From: Betaproteobacteria bacterium
GTDB lineage: Bacteria > Pseudomonadota > Gammaproteobacteria > Burkholderiales > Casimicrobiaceae
Direction of reading: 5' to 3'
Length of the DNA stretch: 64,000 nucleotides
Assembly (NCBI GenBank): GCA_013298695.1
Contig: JAAFIS010000005.1
Span: forward strand, 124,001 to 188,000
In this document: piece by piece, positions 44,435-54,732 of the stretch
Numbering within the stretch: position 1 is the stretch's first letter
Layout of the letters: each line of letters starts with the position of its first letter
The notes under the pieces: generated by a model
What the model saw: the letters and a program-made list of their open reading frames with translations, nothing else
Database searches by the model: none
Told to the model about the DNA's origin: nothing
Position numbers and translations under genes: made by a program

Positions 44435-45289
44435 GTGATTACAAAAAAAATTCTTGCGACTGCACTTTTCGCGCTGACCAGTTCGTTCGCGTTCGCAGCC
44501 GGTGGTCCTGAAGTAAAAATCGTGGGCACCGAAGCCAGTCGCGTTGATGCTGAATCACTTCAACGCGGTGCGCGATTGTTTGTCAATCACTGCCTGAATT
44601 GCCACAGCGCGCAATTTATGCGCTACAACCGATTGACCGACATCAAACTCACGGAAGATCAAATCAAGCAAAACCTCATGTTTACTACCGACAAAATCGG
44701 TGAAACCATGAAGTCAGCGATCAGCCCGAAAGATGCGAAAGAGTGGTTCGGCGCGGTACCACCCGATCTGTCGGTGATGGCTCGCAGCTACACGAGCGAG
44801 CGCCTGGCCGCGTACATGCGGGGCTTCTATCGCGACGACAATCGCGAAACGGGCTGGAATAACATCATCTCGCCCAATATCGGTATGCCGCACGTGCTCG
44901 GCGAGCTCTCGGGCACGCAAACAATGCTGCAAACGGTGTTCAAAGCCGACGGCAAAGATGTGAAAACTGACCACGATGCTGAAACTCGTGCACGAGCTGC
45001 GTTTATTGCCGCGCAAACGATGTCGTCATTCGAGCATCACGTTGAGAAAAAAGACGGAAAGACCGAGCACAGCTACATCGTCAAGACATTGGTTCCTGCC
45101 ACCGACGGCAAGATGACGCCGCAACAGTACGACATCGCGATTGCTGATCTCGTGAACTTTATGGAATTCGTCGCTGAGCCGCACAAGGCTAAGCGCATCC
45201 AAATCGGCATTCTCGTCATGTTCTTGTTGACAATCTTGCTTGCGGCTGCAATCTGGCTCAAGAAGGAATACTGGAAAGACGTAACCTAG
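44435..45289 (+). CDS. petC: Cytochrome bc1 complex cytochrome c1 subunit
   Basis: 284 residues from GTG 44435, 4 nt after petB. A cleavable signal (ends AFAA|GG), heme c site Cys53-x-x-Cys56-His57 (CLNCHS), the Met ligand in NIGMPHVLGEL, and one C-terminal membrane anchor (IQIGILVMFLLTILLAAAIWL). Periplasm-facing electron acceptor from the Rieske protein. A strong stem-loop follows. Confidence 0.97.
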   Translation: MITKKILATALFALTSSFAFAAGGPEVKIVGTEASRVDAESLQRGARLFVNHCLNCHSAQFMRYNRLTDIKLTEDQIKQNLMFTTDKIGETMKSAISPKDAKEWFGAVPPDLSVMARSYTSERLAAYMRGFYRDDNRETGWNNIISPNIGMPHVLGELSGTQTMLQTVFKADGKDVKTDHDAETRARAAFIAAQTMSSFEHHVEKKDGKTEHSYIVKTLVPATDGKMTPQQYDIAIADLVNFMEFVAEPHKAKRIQIGILVMFLLTILLAAAIWLKKEYWKDVT

Positions 45290-45303
45290 TAGTTAGCTTA
45301 AGC

Positions 45304-45327
45304 GCGCGCAGCCGACAGACTGCGCGC
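45304..45327 (+). terminator. Stem-loop terminator after petABC
   Basis: GCGCGCAG and CTGCGCGC form a perfect 8-bp stem with an 8-nt loop, 15 nt after the petC stop, followed by CGCTACTTTT. Likely intrinsic terminator with a short U-run. Confidence 0.65.
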
Positions 45328-45430
45328 CGCTACTTTTCGCGGAGCGCATCGCTTCCCAACATTCGCGTAAACCGCGTTCCGTGTTGACCCTTCATACACC
45401 CTCTGTCGTCTAGCTCCTTGGTTCCCGCAT

Positions 45431-46030
45431 ATGATGACCCTCTACTCCGGCACAACGGATCCGTTTAGCCACCAGTGCCGTATCGTCCTTCACGAAAAAG
45501 GGATGGACTTTCAGATCATCGACGTCGATCTTGACCACAAGCCGGAAGACCTGGCGGCGATGAACCCTTACAACACCGTGCCGGTGCTCGTTGAGCGCGA
45601 TTTGATTCTTCACGAGTCAAACATCATCAACGAATACATTGACGAGCGTTTCCCGCATCCGCAATTAATGCCCGCCGATCCCGCCACTCGCGGCCGCGCG
45701 CGTTTGTTCCTGCATCGCTTCAATCGTGAAATTTTTGTTCACGTTGAAGAGCTCGAAAAGAAAGCGCCGAAGAGCCCAGAGAAAGCACGTGCTGCGATTC
45801 GCGATCGCCTCACAGAAATCTCGGTCGTGTTCAACAAACAAAAACATATGTTGGGCGACGAGTACTCGATGCTCGACGTCGCGCTTGCGCCGCTGTTGTG
45901 GCGTTTGACGCACTACGAAATTGAACTGCCGAAAGCTGCGGCTCCAGTGCTCAAATACGCTGAGCGTTTGTTTTCGCGCCAAGGCTTCATTGACGCGCTT
46001 ACCCCCGCCGAGCGCGGGATGCGGCGCTAA
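45431..46030 (+). CDS. sspA: Stringent starvation protein A (GST-fold, RNA polymerase-associated)
   Basis: 199 residues. GST-like N-terminal domain (MTLYSGTTDPFSHQCRIVLHEKG, NPYNTVPVL, LHESNIINEYIDERFPHP) and helical C-terminal domain. SspA binds RNA polymerase and alters transcription in starvation and stationary phase; it lacks glutathione catalysis. ATG 45431 and ATG 45434 are both possible starts. Its place after petABC and before sspB is standard. Confidence 0.95.
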   Translation: MMTLYSGTTDPFSHQCRIVLHEKGMDFQIIDVDLDHKPEDLAAMNPYNTVPVLVERDLILHESNIINEYIDERFPHPQLMPADPATRGRARLFLHRFNREIFVHVEELEKKAPKSPEKARAAIRDRLTEISVVFNKQKHMLGDEYSMLDVALAPLLWRLTHYEIELPKAAAPVLKYAERLFSRQGFIDALTPAERGMRR

Positions 46031-46049
46031 CTCACACCGCCTAGCGCGC

Positions 46050-46517
46050 ATGAGTGAACAATCCGCGAAACCGTATCTTGTTCGTGCGCTCTATGAATGG
46101 TGCGTAGAGCAGGGCTACACGCCCTACCTCGCGGTGCGCGTAAACAGCAAAACTCGCGTTCCCGTAGATTACGTAAAAGACGGTGAGATCGTGTTGAACG
46201 TCTCGCCACTCGCCACCCATAAGCTCACTATGGATAACGAGTGGACGCTGTTCAACGCACGATTTAACGGATCGACGCAAGAAATCGCCGTACCGTTCTC
46301 TGCAGTCATCGGGATTTTTGCAAAAGAAACAGGATACGGCATGGCGTTTCAACCCGAGCCGGAGAGCGAGGCTGTTGCCTTGAATGAAGCGCCGGTCGCC
46401 AGCGCGCCGTCGCTCGCCGCAATTCCTAGCGCTGCGGCTTCGCCTTCGGCTGAACACGCTTCAAGCAGCGCCGCGAATCAAAACAAACCGAAGCCGACGC
46501 TCACCGTGGTGAAGTAA
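46050..46517 (+). CDS. sspB: ClpXP specificity-enhancing factor SspB
   Basis: 155 residues from ATG 46050, 19 nt after sspA. The folded domain (residues 1-105; RALYEWCVEQGYTPYLAV, FNARFNGSTQEIAVPFSAVIGIFAKE) binds ssrA-tagged proteins. A long Ala/Ser/Pro-rich linker leads to a C-terminal ClpX-binding tail (KPTLTVVK). It delivers ssrA-tagged products of stalled ribosomes to ClpXP. Confidence 0.95.
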   Translation: MSEQSAKPYLVRALYEWCVEQGYTPYLAVRVNSKTRVPVDYVKDGEIVLNVSPLATHKLTMDNEWTLFNARFNGSTQEIAVPFSAVIGIFAKETGYGMAFQPEPESEAVALNEAPVASAPSLAAIPSAAASPSAEHASSSAANQNKPKPTLTVVK

Positions 46518-46600
46518 CGCTTTTTTCAGAAGAGCGTGAAGTAATCGCTCTTCAAACGAGTGACTTTACCAACGTGAACTTCAAGTAAAATTTCATCTTC

Positions 46601-46675
46601 GCCGATTTAGCTCAGTGGTAGAGCAACCGCCTTGTAAGCGGTAGGTCGTCAGTTCAATCCCGACAATCGGCACCA
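46601..46675 (+). tRNA. tRNA-Thr (anticodon TGT)
   Basis: 75 nt with encoded CCA. Acceptor GCCGATT/AATCGGC, D-arm AGCTCAGTGGTAGAGC, anticodon loop CTTGTAA, T-arm GTTCAATCC. Anticodon TGT reads ACA/ACG threonine codons. It is the second threonine tRNA in the window. Confidence 0.97.
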
Positions 46676-46685
46676 GCTTCTCCCT

Positions 46686-46716
46686 CACGAAATTCGCGCT
46701 TGCGAATATCTTCGTG
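46686..46716 (+). terminator. Stem-loop after tRNA-Thr(TGT)
   Basis: CACGAA/TTCGTG outer and ATTCGC/GCGAAT inner pairing, with a 4-nt loop and a 3-nt bulge. It lies 10 nt past the tRNA. No U-run; may act in termination or 3' processing. Confidence 0.4.
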
Positions 46717-46830
46717 CGATGTTCAGGCCAACGCACGGCCTTTCGATGTGCGTCCGAGATGCGGCATTTGCAGCATCCTCGCGATGACCACACCGCGGCA
46801 ACCTTCGTTTGCCGCTCAACAAAGTAAACA

Positions 46831-48612
46831 ATGAATCAAAACTCCAATCGTGGCAACAGCCCACGCCATCCGCGTTCGCCTCTTCCTAAACACACAGCGC
46901 CGTCAACGCCTTCGAGCACCCCACGCGCAGCGCCCCAGCAGCAACGTCGTTCTGGTGCGTCAAACAGCGCCCCTTCCGCGCTCTTTACGGCGCCGCCAAA
47001 GCACGCGCGCAACTGGGTGGATGACAACTCATCAAGGCCGCGTGAAATGCGTGAAAATCGTGAGAGTAATCAGCATCAACAAAGCGCAGCTAACGCCACT
47101 TTAAACAGGCAAGATTCAATTTCATCGCAATATTCGGTAAACGATCAAAATAGCAATAAGCCCCAACAGAACAGGGCGATGCAGATTATTGCCAATAGCG
47201 CAGCTGCGCAAAGCTCGCCCGCGAAATCGCACACCGCAACGTCACCGGTCGAGCCCGTCAGCGATCGTGCGCCAGCAACGGAAGACAAGGGTTTCGCCGC
47301 GCTCGGCCTGCGCCCCGAACTCGTTCGCGCTGTGCTCGCGCACGGCTACAGCACGCCCACACCGATCCAAACGCAAGGCATTCCCGCTGTACTCGATGGC
47401 GGGGACTTGTTGGGCGGCGCGCAAACCGGCACCGGAAAAACCGCAGGTTTTGTGCTCCCAATGTTGCAACGCTTGATGCTCGCACCCACGGCAAAACGCG
47501 GCACTGCAACGCTCCCGCGCGCGCTGATCCTCGCTCCCACACGCGAGCTCGCCGCGCAGGTCGAAGAGAGCGTTCGCATCTACGGCAAATTTCTTCCTTT
47601 AACGTCGACCTGCATCTTCGGCGGGGTGAACATCAATCCGCAAATCACCGCAATGCGACGCGGCGTTGACATCGTTGTGGCGACGCCCGGCCGCTTGCTT
47701 GATCTGCAGGGTCAACGCGCGATTGATTTATCTGCCGTGCAAATTCTCGTGCTTGATGAAGCCGATCGCATGCTCGACATGGGCTTCATTCACGACATCA
47801 AAAAAGTGCTCGCAGTATTGCCGCCGAAGCGTCAGAACTTGCTGTTCAGTGCGACGTTCTCCGACGAGATTAAAGCGCTCACTGATCGCCTGCTCAGCAA
47901 TCCGCGAATGATCGAAGTTGCGCGTCGAAACACAACGGTTGAAGTGGTCGATCAATCCGTCGTTCTGGTTGACAAAGCAAACAAAGCCAAACTGCTTGTT
48001 CATCTTTTTAAATCACGCAACTGGGTGCAAGCGCTCGTGTTCACACGCACCAAACACGGCGCTAACCGCCTTTCCGAACAGCTGACAAAATCCGGTATCA
48101 ACGCGCTCGCCATTCATGGCAACAAGAGCCAAGGCGCGCGCACCAAAGCGCTGGCCGAATTTAAAACGGGCACGCTGCACGCACTCGTCGCAACCGACAT
48201 CGCGGCGCGCGGCATCGATATCGATCAGCTCCCGCAAGTCGTGAACTATGAATTGCCGAACGTGCCCGAAGACTATGTGCATCGCATCGGTCGTACCGGG
48301 CGCGCAGGCGCGAGCGGCAAAGCGATTTCGCTCGTGATGCCCGAAGAAGTAACGCTGCTTAAAGACATCGAGAAATTCACCAAACAATCGATCACGCGCA
48401 CGCAAGCCAAAGATATCGAAGGCTTCAATCCGTCAGCGATTCCCGATCCCGTCGCGCCCAGCGCTGAAGCACGCGACAAAGAATGGGCCGCAAGAGGCGG
48501 GCGCCCCGCACCCCGAGGCAAACCTAGCGGCGGCTCAAAACCACGCGGCACACCGAGCGCCCCACCACGAGGCGGATCGGGCGGGCAACAACGCGGATTT
48601 GGCAAGCGGTAA
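46831..48612 (+). CDS. DEAD-box ATP-dependent RNA helicase, RhlE-like
   Basis: 593 residues. Residues 1-150 are a disordered Ser/Asn/Gln-rich extension not usual in RhlE. The helicase core has the Q motif ([23 protein letters not shown]), motif I AQTGTGKT, Ia PTRELA, Ib TPGRLLD, II DEAD, III SATF, and motifs V-VI ARGIDI and [10 protein letters not shown]. The C-terminus is Gly/Pro/Arg-rich ([18 protein letters not shown]). It unwinds RNA in ribosome assembly, mRNA decay or cold adaptation. A long leader (about 155 nt) separates it from the tRNA. Confidence 0.92.
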   Translation: MNQNSNRGNSPRHPRSPLPKHTAPSTPSSTPRAAPQQQRRSGASNSAPSALFTAPPKHARNWVDDNSSRPREMRENRESNQHQQSAANATLNRQDSISSQYSVNDQNSNKPQQNRAMQIIANSAAAQSSPAKSHTATSPVEPVSDRAPATEDKGFAALGLRPELVRAVLAHGYSTPTPIQTQGIPAVLDGGDLLGGAQTGTGKTAGFVLPMLQRLMLAPTAKRGTATLPRALILAPTRELAAQVEESVRIYGKFLPLTSTCIFGGVNINPQITAMRRGVDIVVATPGRLLDLQGQRAIDLSAVQILVLDEADRMLDMGFIHDIKKVLAVLPPKRQNLLFSATFSDEIKALTDRLLSNPRMIEVARRNTTVEVVDQSVVLVDKANKAKLLVHLFKSRNWVQALVFTRTKHGANRLSEQLTKSGINALAIHGNKSQGARTKALAEFKTGTLHALVATDIAARGIDIDQLPQVVNYELPNVPEDYVHRIGRTGRAGASGKAISLVMPEEVTLLKDIEKFTKQSITRTQAKDIEGFNPSAIPDPVAPSAEARDKEWAARGGRPAPRGKPSGGSKPRGTPSAPPRGGSGGQQRGFGKR

Positions 48613-48630
48613 GGTTGGCGCGGCTTCGGT

Positions 48631-48660
48631 TTCATTCCTCGCGTCATTGCGAGGAATGAA
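48631..48660 (+). repeat. Perfect 12-bp hairpin with CGTCATTGCGAG-type repeat after the helicase gene
   Basis: TTCATTCCTCGC (48631-48642) and GCGAGGAATGAA (48649-48660) with loop GTCATT. The following GACGAAGCAAAGCAAATCTCC completes a repeat type (CGTCATTGCGAGGA..GAAG..GACGAAGCAATC) that recurs at 49112 and 49155. It could double as a terminator. Confidence 0.65.
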
Positions 48661-48787
48661 ATGACGAAGCAAAGCAAATCTCCGAGCCGCTTCCATAGGT
48701 TGCCACGTCTCTCACAGCGTTCGCTCACAGCAATGAGCGAAAGTTGCGCAGACCGAAAAGTATCAGTAGCACGGCGATGATTCCGCG

Positions 48788-49093
48788 GTGAAATGCCCCG
48801 CTGCCTCTATCCTGGCTAGCCGCCGCAGCGGCACGCTCTACACGGGTGTGGTCAGCGATCTCGTCGCCCGGATATGGCAACACAAAAAATCACGTCAACT
48901 AAAGTGTACTAAAAAGTAAAACGTCACCACGCTCGGTCACTACGAATCCTCCGATGACATGACCCACGCCATCGAACGCAAAAAGCAAATCAAAGGCGGC
49001 TCGCGAAAGAAAAAACTCGAACTCATCGAAACGATGAGTTCTGAATGGCGCGATCTCCATTTCGAATTGACCAGCTCAAAGTCGCCTTACTAA
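48788..49093 (+). pseudogene. GIY-YIG nuclease-domain gene broken by one nonsense codon
   Basis: 102 codons in one frame from GTG 48788 to TAA 49091. It reads CPAASILASRRSGTLYTGVVSDLVARIWQHK before, and NVTTLGHYESSDDMTHAIERKKQIKGGSRKKKLELIE and EWRDL after, an internal TAA at 48917-48919. The stop replaces the Tyr expected in the family's TKKYNV segment. Single-domain GIY-YIG proteins of about 95 residues are common and of unknown function. It lies between CGTCATTGCGAG-type repeats. Confidence 0.8.
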
Positions 49094-49111
49094 ACGCGAG
49101 TAGTTGACCAC

Positions 49112-49195
49112 TCCGTCATCGCGAGAAGCGTAGCGACGCAGCTGCCCCACTCCGTCATTGCGATGAACGAAGTGACGTGGCAACCTAGAGATTCG
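49112..49195 (+). repeat. Two further CGTCATTGCGAG-type repeat copies
   Basis: CCGTCATCGCGAGAAGCGTA at about 49112 and CCGTCATTGCGATGAACGAA at about 49155, each followed by GCGACG/GTGACG and a GCAGC or GGCAAC tail. Related to the copy at 48631-48690. Together the three flank the GIY-YIG pseudogene. Confidence 0.6.
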
Positions 49196-49346
49196 CCACA
49201 CCCCATCACGCGGCCACGTCCACCCGCAGCGGGTTTATCTAATCAATCCCACCCCCCCCATTCACCACAGGCACCAGCGCTTGTCAATCTTCCCAACCCC
49301 ATAAACGCTCGATATGATCCGACAAACGCTGCGATGGGTGCGGTGA

Positions 49347-52300
49347 ATGTTTGAGATGGGTGATGTGATGGGTAAACGGTGCGACTGGCTAGATTGGGTA
49401 GTTAGGGCGTGGGGATTTGCTGCTACCGCGACACAACGAGCAACCATCTCTTTTGTTTTGCTCTCGTCAGTTACAAATTCAACAAACGTTTCCGCGCAAA
49501 ACGCATGTTCGTGGGAAGGTGGTGCGTTCCAATGCACGCCGTACCAACATCGAGATTGGACCTACACGACTGGAGACGCGCCTTGGCAAAATTTGGGCTA
49601 TTGTGGCGTCCGCGCCCTTAGCGTTGCGTCAGAAGTGACTGCAATAAATCGCGTTATCAATAACTTAGTGTGTTGGGACAACGATGGGATTTGTGGCGCG
49701 ACGTACAAGAACTTCAATACAGAAGAAATTTACGGCACCACTTGGGACGGCCTTGTTTATGGCATCTGGCGCGGGCATGTTGCCGACGTGGTGCTTGATA
49801 TGTTTGGACCCGCGTGCGCCGCTCCCTAGCCTCCTGCCGCAACAAACTTTTGGATAGACAAACGGCGTGAGCTTTTTTGTCCGCCTGGGACGGAGTACGA
49901 TACAAAGTGGTGCATTCGCCGAATTGCCGCATGTTTAAGCACACCTAATCCTGTACAGATTGCGGATGGTGAGAAACAGCTTAGTGAACGAGATTTTGGG
50001 CTGTCGGGTTTTGACTTCGTTGAACGAAGGTATCGCCCATTTGCATTTTGGCGACCGCCTGGTTCTGAAAACGAGCGCAATGCATTTGGATTGTCTTGGC
50101 GAAGTGGCTTTGATCGTCGGCTTGCACGCCCCACGATACTTGAATCGCCAACTATCGGTGTGTCCCGCGATGACGGTATCCACTTCTACTTTGTGAATCA
50201 ACGAGGCGTGTGGACTCCAAAGTCAGATACGGTCGCAAAGCTATCTGAGACCACGTCTGGCTATGCGCTTACGCTGCCTGATGAATCGAGGGAGCTGTAC
50301 TCCAGTGATGGTCGGCTCCAATCAATCGCCGCCCGTACCGGAGTTACCCAAACTCTCAACTACGAGACGAATCCACCTGTCGGCCAAGAGCCGAAACTGT
50401 TATCAGTGGTTGACTCCTACGGTCGCAGCCTCACCTTCACCTACCATCCATCAACCGCATCGACGGGCGCAAACAACATTGCCACCGCCACCGATCACCT
50501 CGGCAACGTCGTCTCATACGCGTACGATGCGAACAACAATCTGATCACAGTCACGTATCCCAACGGCGGCGTCAAAACTTATCACTACAACGAACAAGGC
50601 AACACCGCGAACACGAACCTCCCCAACGCCTTAACCGGTATCACCGACGAGAACGGCATTCGCTACGCCACGTACAAATACGACAGTTCGGGCCGCGCTA
50701 TCAGCACCGAACACGCAGGCGGCGTACAAAAGTATCAACTCAACTATGTCGCGCCTTACAGCCAAACCATCGTCACCGACCCGCTCGGCACGCAGCGCAC
50801 CTACAACTTCCAAACGATCCTAGGCGTCGTTAAAACCACCGGCGTTGATCAACCCTGCCCGAGCTGCGGTGGCACCCAATCGCAAGCCACCACGTACGAC
50901 GCCAACGGCAACATCGCCAGCCGCACCGATTTCAACAACAAGAAATCCTGCATGGCGTATGACCTCGCAAGAAATCTTGAAACAGCGCGCGTCGAAGGTT
51001 TGCCATCCAGCGCGAATTGCGGCACCGAACTCGCCAAAACCGTTACCGCCTTCATTTCCGCCGAGCAGCGCAAAGTCGATACGCTTTGGCACCCCACCTC
51101 CCGCCTACCCACCAAAATCACCGAACCCGCCGCAGCGTTAACGGTGGGCGGTGTTCCTGGCACGAAGGTCACCGACTTCACCTACGACGCCAGCGGCAAC
51201 ATGCTCACGCGCAAAGTCACCGCGCCGAAGAACGACGGCAGCGGCACGACCGAGATTCGAACCTGGATCTACACGTACAACGCGCTCGGTCAGGTGTTAA
51301 CAGCGAAGGATCCGCTAGATAAAACGACGACCACGGCGTATTACGCCGCGACCGATACGGCCATTCCGCCAAAGTTCACGATGGGCGATGTGCGAACGAT
51401 CACCAATGCGTTGAATCATGTTGTAACCATGAACGAATACGACAGGAACGGCCGCGTCACCAAGATGACGGATGCCAATGGCTTGATCACCACGATGGCT
51501 TATCACCCGCGTGGCTGGATGACTTCACGTGCCGTTTTCAATGGCACGAATACAGAAACCACGTTCTACGTGTACGACAACGTCGGTCAGCTCACGCGCG
51601 TGGTGTTGCCCGAGGGTTCGAATCTGTTTTACGCGTATGACGATGCGCATCGCATGGTCGGCATGTCCGATCAGCTCATCAATGCGTCGCCCAATTCGAA
51701 TGGGGGATTGATCGTAAAACAAGCCAACTTGAGCGGCAACCGAATCCTCTACACCCTCGACAACATGGGCAATCGGATCAAGGAGCAGCATTACGATCCG
51801 GTGGGAACGTTGCAGAAGCAAAAGCAGCGCGCGATTGATGCCTTGAATCGCTTGAAGCAAGACATCGGCGGCACTGCGTACACCGCCGCTGCGCCCTCCG
51901 GTGCGCCCACGTTGGATGCGAGTGTCACTGGCCCACCCGCGAACGCCTCCATCAGCCAATACGGCTATGACAACAACGGCAACGTCACGAGCACCACCGA
52001 TCCGCTCGGCCGCATCACCACGAATCAATACGACGCCTTGAATCGCTTAACGCAAGTGATCGATCCGCAGAATGGCGCGACCAAGCCCACGATTTACACG
52101 TACGATGCGTCGAACAACTTAACTCAAGTCACCGACCCGCAAGGCTTGAGCACGCAGTACACGTACAGCGGCCACGGCAATCTCATCAAGCAAGATTCAC
52201 CCGATACCGGCACGACGCAGACGAGAGTCAATGCGATGGGGAACGTCACAGCCAAGATCGATTCAATGAATCGCTGCAACACGACGGCGTACGACAGCCT

Positions 52301-54712
52301 GCATCGCCCGACGAGTATTCGGTTCTACGCGAGCACGAACGCATCCACCAACACGCCAGCCTTGTGCTTCGGCACCATCGCAGGTACGGTCACCCCCGAG
52401 GAAACGCACACCTACACCTACGACGCCATCACCGCCACGCTCGGTGGCGTGGGCGGCAAAGGCCGAGTGAGCCGCATTGCGGATGCAGCAGGACGTGTTG
52501 ATTACGTCTACGACTTGAACGGACGCATCACAAGTAAAACCAACGTCCTCACCGGCGCGACCAACCCCAATCGCGCGATCACCTATCAATACAACCCGAA
52601 CGGCCAACTGCGTTCAATGACGTATCCGTCCGGTCAAACCATTGCCTACGCCTACGGCGCTCCCACATCAACGAACCCCGGCAAGATCACCACGATCATG
52701 CTCAACCCCACGGGATACACCGCTACCAGCACAGGAAGTTCAACGCCCACCGGCGGCACGAACCTACTCACCAGCGCCGACTACAAACCCTTCGGTCCGA
52801 ATGAAGGCTGGGATTGGGGCAACAGTTGCGAACCGCTGCTGCCTACGTGTACGATCTCGGGGCTTCTCAATCAACATCTTCGCCAATTCGACAACGATTA
52901 CCGACCGATCACGATTGCGAACCATCCCGAAGGCTACAACCGACAAATCAATTGGGATCGCACCAATCGAATCACGAGTATCGTGGTGCCGGGCAGCGAA
53001 TTTGACAAGAACGGACTGCTGGGCGGCGCGCCCACAATCACCATTCCTGGCATCGCCAACGCGCTGTCCGTCAATCAGGTGTTTGGCTACGACAATCTTG
53101 ATCGACTTACGCAGTTCGCGCCAGGCATCCCCAACGCGACTTCACTTGCCACGGGCTTAGCACTCCTTCCCAAAGAAGACTTCACCTACGACGCGATTGG
53201 TAATCGGTTAACCAGAGCGACAACGGCTCCCAACTCAACCACCGCACAAACCGCGAACTACGCGTATCCGAATCTCACAACAACCAGCGGCACGAAGCGA
53301 CATATCCTGAACGCGATCTCAGGCGCACAGACGAACGCGTACACGTATGACGCCAGCGGCAACACGCTCACCGAATCCGCCGCGCAAAGCACGATCAATC
53401 CAACGACAGGCTTACCGAACGCCGCGAACTCAACAACGAATCTCGCCTACACCTACGACGCAAAGAATCGATTGAACAAAGCGCAGATCGGAGTAAACGC
53501 AGCCGATTTCGTCAGCTACAAGATCAACGCGATGGGGCAGCGAGTTCAAAAGACTGGTGCAGGCACCTATCTCTACAGCACGACCACCACGATCAACGCA
53601 ACGACAGGTCTCAGCCCGCAAGCCGCAAGCCTTCAATTCAACGCAAGATATGTTTACGACGAGAGCGGCAGACTCATCGGCGAATACGCCCCCGACGGAA
53701 AACTCATCACGGAAACCGTGTGGTTCAATGATTTGCCGATTGCAACGTTGCGTCCAAAAGGCAGCAGCGCACAGCTCCCGCTCGGCATCGCGGGCACAGG
53801 TGCAGCAACGGCGAACAACGCAGGAAACAACACAACGGCGAATCGAGTGAACGTTGATGTCTTTTACGTCCACGCCGATCATCTGGGTACGCCGCGTGTC
53901 GTGACAAGAAGCGTTGCAATCGGCGGCGCAACGACCGGTGCGAATGCGATTAATAAAGCCGTATGGCGTTGGGATTCTGATCCATTCGGAACATCGCTCG
54001 GGAACTCAACGCCGAATGAGAATCCACAGTTGGTTTCGGGAACGCAAGCGCAGATTCAAGCTGCGACGTTCAAACAGAATCATCGATTCCTGGGGCAGGT
54101 TGCCGATGGCGAATCGGCGAAGTATTACAACTACTTCAGAGACTACGATTCGAGCATCGGGCGGTACTCGACGAGTGATCCGATTGGGTTGAAGGGTGGA
54201 AAGAACACATTCGGCTATGTGAAGCAGCGTCCGACACGACGCGTCGATCCTTATGGCTTATTCACTTCTGATGTTCACTTTAAAGCATGCGAAATAGCAG
54301 GCGCTCAATCTGGCTGCAAACTTGGACTCGGCTGGTACTGCATGATGGGTGATTGGTATCCGACATGGGCAACATCGCAGTCAACGGGCGCAGCTCACCA
54401 ACACTTCATGTGCCAAAAAGTCGGGGGCGCAATCGAGCCGCCAGAAGTCGGTTATCAGAAATCCATAAACTTTATGGCGGACGAAATACTGAAGTGCACG
54501 CGTCAAGGACTCGGTAATGCAATTCACGCTTTGCAGGACTCTTGCGCTCGTGGCCACGCGGGTTGTCACCGTACAGCCACGGCGATGGGTTCAATGCCGA
54601 ACACTTTTCCTATGATTTTTTTCCAAGTATTGATGCTTGGGCTTGTGCTATAAGAGCCGCCGCAATTGGGATTGAAATGTTCAAAAAATACTGCCCGTGC
54701 AAAAGCTGTTAG
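49347..54712 (+). pseudogene. RHS-family polymorphic toxin gene with an amber codon and a 3' frameshift
   Basis: One reading frame runs from ATG 49347 to 54653, broken only by TAG at 49827-49829 (CAAP*PPAATNFWIDKRRELFCPPG). A TTG at 50091 could restart translation. Export-like hydrophobic N-terminus, then a YD/RHS-repeat shell (many YDxxGN, YxYDxxNRL motifs), and the RHS core end YYNYFRDYDSSIGRYSTSDPIGLKGG...DPYGL. The toxin tip after PYGL (about 54260 onward) has GNAIHALQDSCARGHAG, then shifts frame. One base out of phase it continues YSHGDGFNAEHFSYDFFPS...CPCKSC to TAG 54710-54712. The tip is Cys/His-rich with HALQDS and H..D residues suggesting a metal-dependent hydrolase. As sequenced it should not give an intact toxin. 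Confidence 0.85.
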
Positions 54713-54732
54713 ACGCGATAAAGGGTGTACGA

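Noticed and set aside
50263..50544. Small frames within the RHS gene
   Set aside because: All overlap the long RHS frame and show no family or start signal.
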